This document shows positions 11,052 through 20,139 of a stretch of DNA of 64,000 bases, piece by piece; the stretch's first letter is position 1; the number at the start of each line of letters is the position of its first letter. Made by a program: the position numbers and the translations under genes. Below the pieces are notes generated by a model. That model worked only from the letters and a program-made list of their open reading frames with translations, did no database searches and was not told where the DNA came from. The DNA lies in NCBI GenBank assembly GCA_024762335.1, contig JANTHO010000003.1, positions 1 to 64,000 of the forward strand, given 5' to 3'. Origin of the DNA: Acidimicrobiia bacterium. Lineage in GTDB: Bacteria > Actinomycetota > Acidimicrobiia > Spongiisociales > UBA5794.

Positions 11052-11918
11052 CTACCGGTCGGTCGTATCCGATGGTTCATCACCGCTCCCCCACCAGATC
11101 GTCCGCTGCGGGAAGGCAAAGTCGATGCCTTCGTTCTGAAGCGCCCGCGCGATCGAACGAGACACCGTATCCACCGATCGCATCGTCTCCATGATGGTCG
11201 GGTCGTGCCAAAACAGCAGGCGGAATTCGATCCCATTGTCACCGAACTTCGCGACGAGAGCCTCCGGCGGCGGATCGGCGTGCGTGGCCTCACACTCCCC
11301 GGCGGACCGCTCAATCACGGCTTTCGCACGATCCAGGTCGGTCGCGTAGGTAACGAGAATCTCGATGGTCGAACGCCGCGCGCCGAGATCGGTCAGGTTC
11401 ACGATCGGGTCCCGGATCACCGCCCGGTTTGGCATGTGGATCTCCTCCCCGTCCGGACTCTGAATCACAACGGTCCTGCCGGTGATTTCACAAACGGCGC
11501 CCGTCCCCGACGGTGTCTCAATCTCGTCGCCGACGGCGAACATCGGCGCCCCCTGGAGTACCAGTCCGGCGGCGAAGTTCTCGACGATGCCCCGTCCCGC
11601 GAAGAAGAGGACCACCGCCAGAATGAGGATCACCATCAAGGCCGGCACCATGTCCACGCCTACGATTGCGAGCGAATACACGAATCCGAGCAGGATCACA
11701 ATCCAGCCTGCCGCCCGGGATATGAGGAGCACTGCCTCATCGGACAGCGCTGGGATCCGGCGAAGCGCGGCCCTCAGGATCCTCCGGAGCAAACGGGCCA
11801 CCACAAATGCAAGGCCGACGACGGCTGCTGCCCACACGAAATCGATCGGGGTGACGCTCTTGGCGTCGATGATCTGTTCGAGGTCATCTGTGGTTGGAAT
11901 CTGAAGCCAACCGATCAT
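11052..11918 (-). CDS. MscS-family mechanosensitive ion channel
   Basis: TM segments followed by IVENFAAGLVLQGAPMFAVGDEIETPSGTGAVCEITGRTVVIQSPDGEEIHMPNRAVI (MscS beta domain). Confidence 0.88.
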   Translation of the reverse strand: MIGWLQIPTTDDLEQIIDAKSVTPIDFVWAAAVVGLAFVVARLLRRILRAALRRIPALSDEAVLLISRAAGWIVILLGFVYSLAIVGVDMVPALMVILILAVVLFFAGRGIVENFAAGLVLQGAPMFAVGDEIETPSGTGAVCEITGRTVVIQSPDGEEIHMPNRAVIRDPIVNLTDLGARRSTIEILVTYATDLDRAKAVIERSAGECEATHADPPPEALVAKFGDNGIEFRLLFWHDPTIMETMRSVDTVSRSIARALQNEGIDFAFPQRTIWWGSGDEPSDTTDR

Positions 11919-12619
11919 GCGATCCCCCTTGCGAACAGGTTCTGTTGCGGTCCACCCTCGGTGCGTGGAATGCCGGACCATACGAGATCGTCCATGAAAG
12001 CCCAGCTGGTCCGATGGATCGGTGTCGGACCGAACGCCGCGAGAGCGGCCCTGTGCCTTGGCCCCGGGTAGCCCTTGTCTCTGGCGAAATCGAAATACGG
12101 ATAGTCGGAGGCGGCGGCCCTCATCAGACGATCCCGCGTCACCTTCGCCAGGATCGATGCGGTAGCGATAGTGAGAGATGAGGCATCACCACCGACGATC
12201 GTGCGCACTTTCGGCGATCCGACGAAGTCCCAGTGACCATCGACCAGGATGCCATCCGGCTCCAAGCCGAGATCCCGAAATGCGCGTGCCGCAGCAAGCC
12301 GCTGTGCATCGGACATGCCGAGGTCGTCACACTCCCGCGGTGACGCATGGCCGACACCCCACGCTTCACACCACGATGCGACACGGTCGAACAGTCGTTC
12401 CCGTTCCCGCTCGGTCAACACCTTCGAATCCCGAACACCGTAGACCCGGCGATCCTTCGGAAGCACGGCAACGGCAACGGTGAGCGGGCCAGCCCAGGAG
12501 CCCTTCCCGACTTCATCCACCCCCGCGACGATGTCGACGCCGTCGGCCCAGAGGCTTCGTTCCTCGTCCAGCCGGGGTGGTGTGGTCCGGCTGGATCGGC
12601 GACGATGGGGTCGGGTCAT
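11915..12619 (-). CDS. rnhB: Ribonuclease HII
   Basis: VAGVDEVGKGSWAGPLTVAVAVLP, DSKVLTERERERL, ASILAKVTRDRLM, KGYPGPRHRAAL. Confidence 0.9.
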   Translation of the reverse strand: MTRPHRRRSSRTTPPRLDEERSLWADGVDIVAGVDEVGKGSWAGPLTVAVAVLPKDRRVYGVRDSKVLTERERERLFDRVASWCEAWGVGHASPRECDDLGMSDAQRLAAARAFRDLGLEPDGILVDGHWDFVGSPKVRTIVGGDASSLTIATASILAKVTRDRLMRAAASDYPYFDFARDKGYPGPRHRAALAAFGPTPIHRTSWAFMDDLVWSGIPRTEGGPQQNLFARGIA

Positions 12620-12653
12620 GGAACGAGGATACCCGGCCGGATGTCCGGACCGA

Positions 12654-13205
12654 TCAGTTGGTTCTGGGATCGATCGGATAGTTGGCGTAGCGAGCGATGT
12701 GCGGCTCTTGTTTCTGAAGAATTCGCCGCCAGAGCGTTCCGGGCACGGGATCGAACACATCGTCGGCACTTCCAGCGACCGCGAACCATGACCCAATCTC
12801 CATCTCCGCTTCGAGCTGCCCTGCGCCCCATCCTGCGTAGCCCGCGTAGATGCGCGCCTCGGAGACACCGATCACTTCACCTGGGGGCTGCCCGACGTCA
12901 ATGAATCCGATTCCTCCCGGGATCGGACGCCACATTGCGTCGGGTTCCACGCCCGGTCGCACCCCGACGCCGATCGCGGTTTCGGGGCGGACGGGGCCGC
13001 CGTCGAAGATCATTCGGGGAGGAGCCAGCAGATCGCACCAATCCGGGAGGTACTCCCTCACGGGAACATCGGTCATCCGGTTGATGATGAGTCCGACCGC
13101 CCCATCCTCATCGGCGTTCATCAGAAGCACCACGCTTCTGAAGAAATTCGGATCCGTGAGCGTCGGGGCAGCGACCAACAGCGCACCTGCTCCGGGAACG
13201 GTCAT
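12654..13205 (-). CDS. YqgE/AlgH family protein
   Basis: GALLVAAPTLTDPNFFRSVVLLMNADEDGAVGLIINR, GGPVRPE, YAGYAGWGAGQLEAEMEIGSWF. Confidence 0.9.
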   Translation of the reverse strand: MTVPGAGALLVAAPTLTDPNFFRSVVLLMNADEDGAVGLIINRMTDVPVREYLPDWCDLLAPPRMIFDGGPVRPETAIGVGVRPGVEPDAMWRPIPGGIGFIDVGQPPGEVIGVSEARIYAGYAGWGAGQLEAEMEIGSWFAVAGSADDVFDPVPGTLWRRILQKQEPHIARYANYPIDPRTN

Positions 13206-13236
13206 CGTCTGCGCCGTCGGGTGATACGTTGCTCTC

Positions 13237-13422
13237 TCAGTTGTTCGCCGCCGCGTGTTCCGGAATGATGGCTCCACCGGAGAGGATCGAGACGTGGCCA
13301 TCATCCCACTTGACCTCGACGGTATCGCCCTCGACACGCTGCACGACGCCTCTCCGTGGCTGCCGCCCGACCGTCTTCGTGAGCGTGCGGACTCTCTGGC
13401 CTTTGTGCAAACTCATGGGCAT
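13237..13422 (-). CDS. Small DUF1918-like protein
   Basis: 61 aa; VQRVEGDTVEVKWDDGHVSILSGGAII resembles DUF1918; GGAGG ribosome-binding site. Confidence 0.55.
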   Translation of the reverse strand: MPMSLHKGQRVRTLTKTVGRQPRRGVVQRVEGDTVEVKWDDGHVSILSGGAIIPEHAAANN

Positions 13423-13548
13423 CGACCTCCATGTTGTACTGGTTCGATCCTACGCGCGCCGGCAGGATTTCGGGAGGGACCTTCTCCCCTCCCTGCGCGA
13501 TTCCGGCTCTTCGATGCGAGCCACTAGGGTCGCAAGCAGGAGGTATGT

Positions 13549-14175
13549 ATGGAACTGTGGAGCAACGATCTCTCCGACGGCAGTCGGATCCCGGGAGAAT
13601 TCGCTTTCTGCCTTCCCGACCCAGACACGCACGCGACGTTCGGGCCGAACCGGAACCCGCATCTCGCCTGGTCTGGGGCACCCGAAGCCACGTTGAGCGT
13701 CGCCGTCATGGTGCACGACCCGGACGTACCGACGAAACCGGACGACGTGAACCAGGAAGGCCGCGAGGTCCCATCCGATCTGCCTCGTACGGACTTCTTC
13801 CACTGGCTACTGATCGACGTACCGGCGACGATGACGGAGATCGAATCCGGTGCGTTCGCCGACGGTGTCGTCCCGCACGGACGCAACGCCGCTCAGGGCC
13901 CGTTCGGGACCCGTCAGGGCATCAACGACTACACCGGCTGGTTCGCCGGAGACGAAGACATGGGTGGCGACTACTACGGATACGACGGGCCTTGCCCTCC
14001 GTGGAATGACAGCATCATCCACCACTACGTGTTCACGGTGTACGCGCTCGACGTCGCCCAGCTGGATCTGCCGGATCGTTTTGACGGGTCGGCCCTGCGA
14101 GACGCGATGGACGGCCATGTTCTCGACTCGGCACAGCTGACCGCCGTCTACACGCTGAATCCTCGTCTCACCTGA
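13549..14175 (+). CDS. YbhB/YbcL (PEBP, Raf-kinase-inhibitor-like) family protein
   Basis: NPHLAWSGAPEATLSVAVMVHDPDVP, FFHWLLIDVPA, YDGPCPPWNDSIIHHYVFTVYALD; strong SD (AGGAGG). Confidence 0.9.
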   Translation: MELWSNDLSDGSRIPGEFAFCLPDPDTHATFGPNRNPHLAWSGAPEATLSVAVMVHDPDVPTKPDDVNQEGREVPSDLPRTDFFHWLLIDVPATMTEIESGAFADGVVPHGRNAAQGPFGTRQGINDYTGWFAGDEDMGGDYYGYDGPCPPWNDSIIHHYVFTVYALDVAQLDLPDRFDGSALRDAMDGHVLDSAQLTAVYTLNPRLT

Positions 14176-14223
14176 TCCGAGCTTGCCACCCGACTCCGTG
14201 TCCCGTGGTGTATGTTCGAATGT

Positions 14224-14715
14224 ATGGAGGTACGACCGGCGACGCATCAAGACCTCGCCGCTATCGAAGCGGTCGTTCAATGGTCGTGCACCGAAGCCAT
14301 CGGCGACATGGTCCCCGAATCCGCCGTTGAGGCCGAGATCCAGAACAGGTTCGGCCGGTCCACACTCGCCGAGCACATCCTGAGCCGGCGCCTCCTGGTG
14401 GGAGGAGAAGCCGACGGTCTCGTTGAACTCGTCGTTCTCGTCGACGAGCATCGTGACTACACGGAGCTGTCCCTCGTCGTCGTGCCCGCCCACCCATCGA
14501 GAGTTCTCGACGGCCGTGACCTCGTATCGGCGCTCCGCTCGATGGGCTGGGGAGGAGCGCTCGTCTGCAGCACCGCCCTGGGCCACACCGTGGTGGAGGC
14601 ATTCCTCGAGGACGGCGGCTTCGTCCCGGGAGAAGTCACCGCCGGCAGGCTCGGAGCATACGACGTATTCCGCCGACGTTGGTGGCTCGGCCCCGCTCTT
14701 TCCGTCGCCGGGTAG
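14224..14715 (+). CDS. GNAT-like acetyltransferase (divergent)
   Basis: MEVRPATHQDLAAIEAVV... opening typical of GNAT proteins; ATG 14224 is 7 nt after TATGTT. Confidence 0.5.
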   Translation: MEVRPATHQDLAAIEAVVQWSCTEAIGDMVPESAVEAEIQNRFGRSTLAEHILSRRLLVGGEADGLVELVVLVDEHRDYTELSLVVVPAHPSRVLDGRDLVSALRSMGWGGALVCSTALGHTVVEAFLEDGGFVPGEVTAGRLGAYDVFRRRWWLGPALSVAG

Positions 14716-14724
14716 GGTTCTCCC

Positions 14725-15801
14725 ATGAACTATCGCTCTCTCCCCAAGGTACTTCTCCACGACCATCTCGATGGTGGCGTCCGCGTCGACACGATTCTCG
14801 AACTCGCGGATCAGCAGGGATATGCCGACCTCCCTGCCGACACGCCGGAGGGTCTGTCCGACTGGTTCGATCAGGGACGATCAGGTTCGTTGGAACGCTA
14901 CCTCGAAGCGTTCACGCACACGGTTGCAGTGATGCGCGACCAGGACAGCATCCGGAGGATCGCCTACGAGACGGGCATAGACCTCGCCGCCGACGGCGTC
15001 GTCTACGCAGAGATCCGATTCGGTCCCAGCTTGCACATGATTCACGGCATGACGAGAGAAGCCGCAATCGAAGCCGTTCTCGACGGTCTCGCCGCCGCTC
15101 AACGACAGACCGGGATCGTGCTCTACGGCATCGCCGCCGCGCTCCGCCAGCAAACCGACTCTCTCGATGTGGTTCGTGCAGCGATCCCATACCTCGACCA
15201 GGGTCTCGTCGCGTTCGATCTCGCCGGGCCGGAAGCGGGGTTCCCCGCAGACGATCACCTCCCGGCATGCCGCCTGGCGCGCGAAGCGGGACTGGGCTTG
15301 ACGATCCACGCGGGAGAGGCAGATTCCGCCGCATCGATCTGGCGCGCTGTGGCCCGCTGCGGAGCCACCCGGGTCGGGCACGGCGTTCGGATCGTCGATG
15401 AGACCGATTTCGACGGGGAGCGCATCTCGACGCTCGCTCCCCTCGCTCGCCGTATCCGGGATCACCGCATACCCCTCGAGGTGTCGATCACCTCGAATCT
15501 CGATACGTCTGCCTTCCCCTCGGTTCAAGAGCACCCGTTCGGGGCGCTCTATCGGAGTGGTTTCAATGTCGGACTCAATACCGACAACCGTCTCATGAGC
15601 CGGGTAGCTCTGAGCGACGAGTACCGATTGGCAGCCGAGACGTTCGATCTTGGCCCTGCGGATCTGTCGGAGATCACGGTCAATGCGCTCGAAGCCGGAT
15701 TCGGGGACTGGCCGACCCGACGCCGGATCATCGATGACGTGGTCAGACCGGCCTACGCGAGCGTCGAGTCCAGCCAGGAGGCAACTTCCGACAGCACCTG
15801 A
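14725..15801 (+). CDS. add: Adenosine deaminase
   Basis: LPKVLLHDHLDGGVRVDTILELA, GLTIHAGEADSAASIWRAV, RVGHGVRI, LEVSITSNLDT, GLNTDNRLMS. Confidence 0.92.
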   Translation: MNYRSLPKVLLHDHLDGGVRVDTILELADQQGYADLPADTPEGLSDWFDQGRSGSLERYLEAFTHTVAVMRDQDSIRRIAYETGIDLAADGVVYAEIRFGPSLHMIHGMTREAAIEAVLDGLAAAQRQTGIVLYGIAAALRQQTDSLDVVRAAIPYLDQGLVAFDLAGPEAGFPADDHLPACRLAREAGLGLTIHAGEADSAASIWRAVARCGATRVGHGVRIVDETDFDGERISTLAPLARRIRDHRIPLEVSITSNLDTSAFPSVQEHPFGALYRSGFNVGLNTDNRLMSRVALSDEYRLAAETFDLGPADLSEITVNALEAGFGDWPTRRRIIDDVVRPAYASVESSQEATSDST

Positions 15802-16571
15802 TCCTGTTCCGGTTCGTTGTGCATCTCGTGTCGCAGGCCGGGATACACCTTGCGATCGACCGAGTCGAGAGCTGCAAGGGGGGCCGAGGCCGAGGGCGGA
15901 ACGAGCGAGTCATCGCCGCCATGGATCACCAGCGTCGGTGTATGGATTCGAGCGACGACCTCCGCGCTGCGGTCCTGTGCCGCGAACATCTCGAGACCGA
16001 GCCGGGTCGTGACCTTCGTGTTGACGAGCGGATCCGCGAAGTACGCTTCTCCGACGGCCTCGTCTCGGGAAAGTTGCTCTCCTTTGATGGAGTTGGCCAA
16101 CGCGAGTTTCGGCACGATCCGTCCGAGCACCTGTGCCGCGGCACGGAGCGCTCCCGGCACATCGGCATCGAGCGCCGGGGCCGACAGGACGGCGGCGTCG
16201 GGGTGTGGTCGTTCCTCTCCGAGGTAGAGAGCGGAAATGAGCCCGCCGAGCGAGTGCCCATACAGCACCCAGGGAAGGTCGGTGCGGACGAGGCCGGATC
16301 CAACGATGCCTTCAACGTCGTTCAGGTAGTCACTGATTGACTCCACATGCCCGCGTGTTCCTTCGGACCGTCCGTGGCCTCTGAGATCGAACGCGGCGAC
16401 GGCATATCCCCGACCGGCGAAAAACTCCGCAACGTGCTCCCACCGCCCAACGTGCTCGCCGAGACCATGGACGATCAGGAGTGCTCGCAGCGGTTCGCCT
16501 TCCGGCTCCCACGTTCTCGTGTAGAGCGAGAGGCCGTCGCCGGTTGTGAACGTTCCCGTGCTGCTATCCAT
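15753..16571 (-). CDS. Alpha/beta hydrolase (monoacylglycerol lipase-like)
   Basis: LLIVHGLGEHVGRW, FDLRGHGRSEGTRGHV, YGHSLGGLISALYL, TLVIHGGDDSLVPP. Confidence 0.9.
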   Translation of the reverse strand: MDSSTGTFTTGDGLSLYTRTWEPEGEPLRALLIVHGLGEHVGRWEHVAEFFAGRGYAVAAFDLRGHGRSEGTRGHVESISDYLNDVEGIVGSGLVRTDLPWVLYGHSLGGLISALYLGEERPHPDAAVLSAPALDADVPGALRAAAQVLGRIVPKLALANSIKGEQLSRDEAVGEAYFADPLVNTKVTTRLGLEMFAAQDRSAEVVARIHTPTLVIHGGDDSLVPPSASAPLAALDSVDRKVYPGLRHEMHNEPEQDQVLSEVASWLDSTLA

Positions 16572-17310
16572 GTCCTGCTCCTATCGATGCTGCGTAGGCG
16601 GCGCCCACGATGCCTGCCTTGTTCCTCAGAACGGCGGGCATGATCTTCGCCCGCGTCGAGAAGTGATGTGAGTAGCTCTCGAAGCGCTTCGAGATGCCGC
16701 CTCCGAATACGAAGAGGTCGGGCCAGAACAGCTCTTCGATGTAGAGAAGAACCTCGTTGACGCGTTCTGCCCACCAGTCGATTTCGAGGTCCCCTCGTTT
16801 GACGAGGCGGCCGGCTGCATACTGCTCCGCCTTCTGCCCTTTGAACTTCAGGTGCCCGAGCTCCGTGTTGGGGATCAATCGGCCTCCGTACAGGTAGGCG
16901 CTGCCGATCCCCGTTCCGAAGGTGAGCAGGATCACGACTCCGGACTGGTCACGCGCTGCTCCGAATTGCGCTTCGGCGAGTCCCGCTGCGTCGGCATCGT
17001 TGAGCACCGTCACCGGCATCTGGAGGCGATCCGAGAGCCCGGTGCGTGCGTCGAACCCCACCCAGCCGGCGTCGATGTTCGCAGCGGTCTCGACGATCCC
17101 GTTCTGGACGACGCCGGGCACGGTGACACCGATCGGTCCGGTCCAACCGTGTTTCTCGACGATCTCGACGATCGCTTCTGTAACGGCGGCAGGTGTCGAA
17201 GGCTGCGGCGTCGGGATCCTGGTTCGTTTTCGGACCAGGGTGCCTGTGACGAGATCGACCGGGGCGCCCTTCACTCCGGTGCCGCCGATGTCGACCCCGA
17301 ATACTTCCAC
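16564..17310 (-). CDS. ppgK: Polyphosphate glucokinase / ROK-family kinase
   Basis: VFGVDIGGTGVKGAPVDLVTG, VLNDADAAGLAEAQFG, LTFGTGIGSAYLYGGRLIPNTELGHLKF. Confidence 0.88.
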   Translation of the reverse strand: MEVFGVDIGGTGVKGAPVDLVTGTLVRKRTRIPTPQPSTPAAVTEAIVEIVEKHGWTGPIGVTVPGVVQNGIVETAANIDAGWVGFDARTGLSDRLQMPVTVLNDADAAGLAEAQFGAARDQSGVVILLTFGTGIGSAYLYGGRLIPNTELGHLKFKGQKAEQYAAGRLVKRGDLEIDWWAERVNEVLLYIEELFWPDLFVFGGGISKRFESYSHHFSTRAKIMPAVLRNKAGIVGAAYAASIGAGHG

Positions 17311-17312
17311 GG

Positions 17313-17954
17313 CTACTCCTCTTGCCTCAGAAACTGTTCCAGGGCGCCAGCATATCGGACAACGTCGAAGTCTCCGACGTCCGCCGGCAATTCGATTCTG
17401 AGACCGCCCGGGTATTCAGGGAAGTCCCGTCCCAGGATCGTGGTCCCGGCGATGGACGTCTCGATGTTGACTTCAATCCCCGGCGTCACGACGACGACGA
17501 TCGGGCTCTGGATGCGCACCGCGACCTGCACTCCCGGGAGCTGACCCAGACGTCGGGCGATCAGGCGGGCGTCGGCGAGTCGCTGCTCCGCAAACGCAGC
17601 GGGCACCGGATCGGCCGTCTGCATAGGGTCCGCTCTCTCCGGCATGTCCCGAAGCGAGGCCCACGCTCCGGTGTATCGGATTTCGTGTTCGCATCCGCAC
17701 GGGGGCTCGAACCGACCGAAGTAGTTGGGATGCCCGAAGATGACGGTGCCGGACCAGCCGTCCGGGACGACCGTGATGCCGCGCAACACGGGAAGCTCGA
17801 CCGTGCCGGGCTTCGCCAGAAGCCGGTTCTTCAGCGCGACCGGCAACGCTCGCGACACCCCCACCCGCAGAGAACCCAGGGTTCTCGACCCTGTATATGG
17901 CGTCTCCAGCCCGCGGTTCACGAGGGCTCCAATACCGCGGGCTCGGGACGCCAT
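17313..17954 (-). CDS. Uncharacterised protein, possibly an N-terminally truncated PLP aminotransferase-like gene
   Basis: C-terminal stretch RLADARLIARRLGQLPGVQV...EYPGGLRIELPADVGDFDVVRYAGALEQFL is reminiscent of fold-type I PLP enzyme C-termini. The ORF 5' end lies inside the inverted repeat 17871-17979; a GTG near 17860 may be the true start. Confidence 0.4.
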   Translation of the reverse strand: MASRARGIGALVNRGLETPYTGSRTLGSLRVGVSRALPVALKNRLLAKPGTVELPVLRGITVVPDGWSGTVIFGHPNYFGRFEPPCGCEHEIRYTGAWASLRDMPERADPMQTADPVPAAFAEQRLADARLIARRLGQLPGVQVAVRIQSPIVVVVTPGIEVNIETSIAGTTILGRDFPEYPGGLRIELPADVGDFDVVRYAGALEQFLRQEE

Positions 17955-17979
17955 ATAGGGCGCAGAGAACCCTGGGTTC
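17871..17979. repeat. Imperfect inverted repeat (~46-nt arms) with palindromic tips
   Basis: Left arm AGAACCCAGGGTTCTCGACCCTGTATATGGCGTCTCCAGCCCGCGGT; reverse complement of right arm CGAACCCAGGGTTCTCTGCGCCCTATATGGCGTCCCGAGCCCGCGGT. Tip AGAACCCAGGGTTCT is itself a palindrome. Confidence 0.8.
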
Positions 17980-17985
17980 GTGTCG

Positions 17986-18417
17986 TTAGAGGGAAGCGGC
18001 GGAGAGGTTCGTGACCTGGGGAGGTCCGGGAATCCTCGTCGGAGCGTCGGGGAATGCCACGTCCTCCGGTTCCGCGAGGCCGTACTTCACGATCAGGTGA
18101 TGGAAATCGCGCTGGTAGAAGATCTTGCACCGAACCTCCGGATACAGCTCGCGAAGACGCCGGACCTTCCCGTTCTTCTTCGTGACGAGCTTCTGGTTCA
18201 TCGTCGTGATCTCGATGTAGAGATCGTCGTCGGGGAGGTAGAAGTCGGGCCGAAACTGCCGCGTGACGTTGCCGTCGGCATCCCACTCGATCTCGAATGC
18301 CCGCGGCTCGTACTCCCAGTCGATCGTGTAGAAGTCCAGGAGCCGTGCGAACTCGCGTTCGCTCGAATGAGCGAACGCCACCTCATCGGCAGGTCCGCGG
18401 AACGGGTCGTCGGTCAC
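17986..18417 (-). CDS. Conserved hypothetical, PD-(D/E)XK nuclease-like fold
   Basis: EREFARLLDFYTIDWEYEP...RQFRPDFYLPDDDLYIEITTMNQKLVTKKNGK; GTG start overlaps the TGA of the MerR gene (GTGA). Confidence 0.6.
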   Translation of the reverse strand: MTDDPFRGPADEVAFAHSSEREFARLLDFYTIDWEYEPRAFEIEWDADGNVTRQFRPDFYLPDDDLYIEITTMNQKLVTKKNGKVRRLRELYPEVRCKIFYQRDFHHLIVKYGLAEPEDVAFPDAPTRIPGPPQVTNLSAASL

Positions 18418-18911
18418 CTCGTTGCGACGTTCGATGCCGCTACCTCGCGTTCGTCGGATGTGCTCCGCTCCGGGAACAACCGGTGGATCTCCCCCAGCAA
18501 CTCCTCCTGGACGGGACCGACCGCGATCCCGAACACGCCCTGGCCGCCCCGGAACACGTCGACGACCTCTGACGGGCTGTGTGCGGCGTAGATCGTCTTG
18601 CCGTCCGAAAGCAGCGTCACGTTCGACAGGGGACGCTCCGATGCAAGCTCGGCTCGCAGGATGTCCATTGCCTTGCGGATCTTCTTGAGTGACATGCCGG
18701 CGTCCAGGAGGCGCTTCACCACCTTCAACTGAACGATGTCGCCGAACGCGTAGAGCCGCTGACTCCCCGACCCCGTCGCCTGTTGGAGCGAAGGCGTGAT
18801 CAGACCTGTTCTTGCCCAGTAATCGAGCTGACGGTATGTGATGCCGACCAGGTTGCACACCTGAGGGGCACGGTATCCCCCGGCTGCTTGATCGGGTCTC
18901 GTGTCCACCAT
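18414..18911 (-). CDS. MerR-family transcriptional regulator
   Basis: YRAPQVCNLVGITYRQLDYWARTGLITPS...GSQRLYAFGDIVQLKVVKRLLDAGMSLKKIRKAM; GGGAGG ribosome-binding site. Confidence 0.9.
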   Translation of the reverse strand: MVDTRPDQAAGGYRAPQVCNLVGITYRQLDYWARTGLITPSLQQATGSGSQRLYAFGDIVQLKVVKRLLDAGMSLKKIRKAMDILRAELASERPLSNVTLLSDGKTIYAAHSPSEVVDVFRGGQGVFGIAVGPVQEELLGEIHRLFPERSTSDEREVAASNVATR

Positions 18912-19035
18912 TTCCGTATGCCTCCCAGTTCGCGCAACTCACATTCACGTAATTCCGCCAGCTGAAACTACGGCCGTGAAATTAGATGCGGGGGGCGCGC
19001 GTTGTCAACAACCCATGTGGATAAGTAGGCGGTGT

Positions 19036-19533
19036 CTAGGAATTCTCTGCAGACTCGAAGTCCTCGGGCGTGACGTCGTCGAGAAATTCACGGAACCGCT
19101 CGATCTCGGCTTCCTCAGTGTCGTCGTGGATTTCGACCCCCGCTTCATCCAGGAGTGCGCTGGCGGCGAACACAGGGGCACCCGTTCTCGTCGCCAGAGC
19201 GATTGCGTCGGACGGGCGCGACGAAATCGTGAGCAGTTCGCCGTCGCTGTCGAGGACCAGATCGGCGAAAAAGGTTCCGTCATCGAGTGACGTCACGTCG
19301 ACGCGCTCCACGTCGGCTCCCAGCGTGTCGAGGACGGTCTTCATGAGGTCGTGAGTGAGCGGGCGCGCCGTTTCGACGCCCTCGAGCGCGAGGGCGATCG
19401 CCGTGGCTTCAGGTGTCCCGATCCAGATCGGTAGGTACCGGTTCCCGTCCCGCTCTCGCAGCAAGAGAATCGGGGTGTTCGTAGGCAGTTCAACCCGAAC
19501 ACCGACCACTTCCATGGGAACTCGCTCGTCCAT
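19036..19533 (-). CDS. Bifunctional nuclease family protein (DUF151)
   Basis: PILLLRERDGNRYLPIWIGTPEATAIALALEG, RPLTHDLMKTVLDTLGA, SRPSDAIALATRTGAPVF. ATG is 6 nt after TAGGCT. Confidence 0.9.
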   Translation of the reverse strand: MDERVPMEVVGVRVELPTNTPILLLRERDGNRYLPIWIGTPEATAIALALEGVETARPLTHDLMKTVLDTLGADVERVDVTSLDDGTFFADLVLDSDGELLTISSRPSDAIALATRTGAPVFAASALLDEAGVEIHDDTEEAEIERFREFLDDVTPEDFESAENS

Positions 19534-19578
19534 GACCCCAGCCTATCACCGGGTCCTTGCAGTCGAAACGGATACCGC

Positions 19579-20139
19579 TCAGCGGAAGACCCGCCGGCCG
19601 AACGAATCCGGATCTGCCGTGAGGAGGGCCAGATCCATGACCGCCCATATCGACGGGAGGTTCCGGTAGCGGCCTCGCCAGTCCATCCCGTAGCCGAGCA
19701 GGAACTCATCCCCGACTTCGAACCCTCGATGTTCAACGGGCACGTCCACGATCCGGCGGCCGGTCTTGTCCAGCAGGGCAACCGTCTTCACGCTTCTCGC
19801 GCCTCTCGCCGTCAGCATCTTCCGGAGTGTCGAGAGCGTCAGCCCCGTATCAACGATGTCTTCGATGATCAAAACGCTCCGCCCTTCCACGGGAACGGAC
19901 AGATCCATCGCAATCGACACACGCCCCTCTCTCCCGAAACGGGTGAGGTTGAGGAAGTCGACTTCAACGGTTAGCGGAAGATGACGGGTGAGGTCTGTGA
20001 GAAACGGCACCGATCCTTTCAACACGCCGATCACGACGGGATTCGGATCTTCGAGGTCTGCGGTGACCTCTTTTCCGAGCTCCGCCACCCTCGCCTGAAG
20101 CGCGGATTCGTCGATGACCTCGAGGAACGGCTCGGTCAC
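19579..20139 (-). CDS. hpt: Hypoxanthine phosphoribosyltransferase
   Basis: VIGVLKGSVPFLTDLTRHL, VLIIEDIVDTGLTLSTLRKML, VGDEFLLGYGMDWRGRYRNLP. Confidence 0.92.
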   Translation of the reverse strand: MTEPFLEVIDESALQARVAELGKEVTADLEDPNPVVIGVLKGSVPFLTDLTRHLPLTVEVDFLNLTRFGREGRVSIAMDLSVPVEGRSVLIIEDIVDTGLTLSTLRKMLTARGARSVKTVALLDKTGRRIVDVPVEHRGFEVGDEFLLGYGMDWRGRYRNLPSIWAVMDLALLTADPDSFGRRVFR

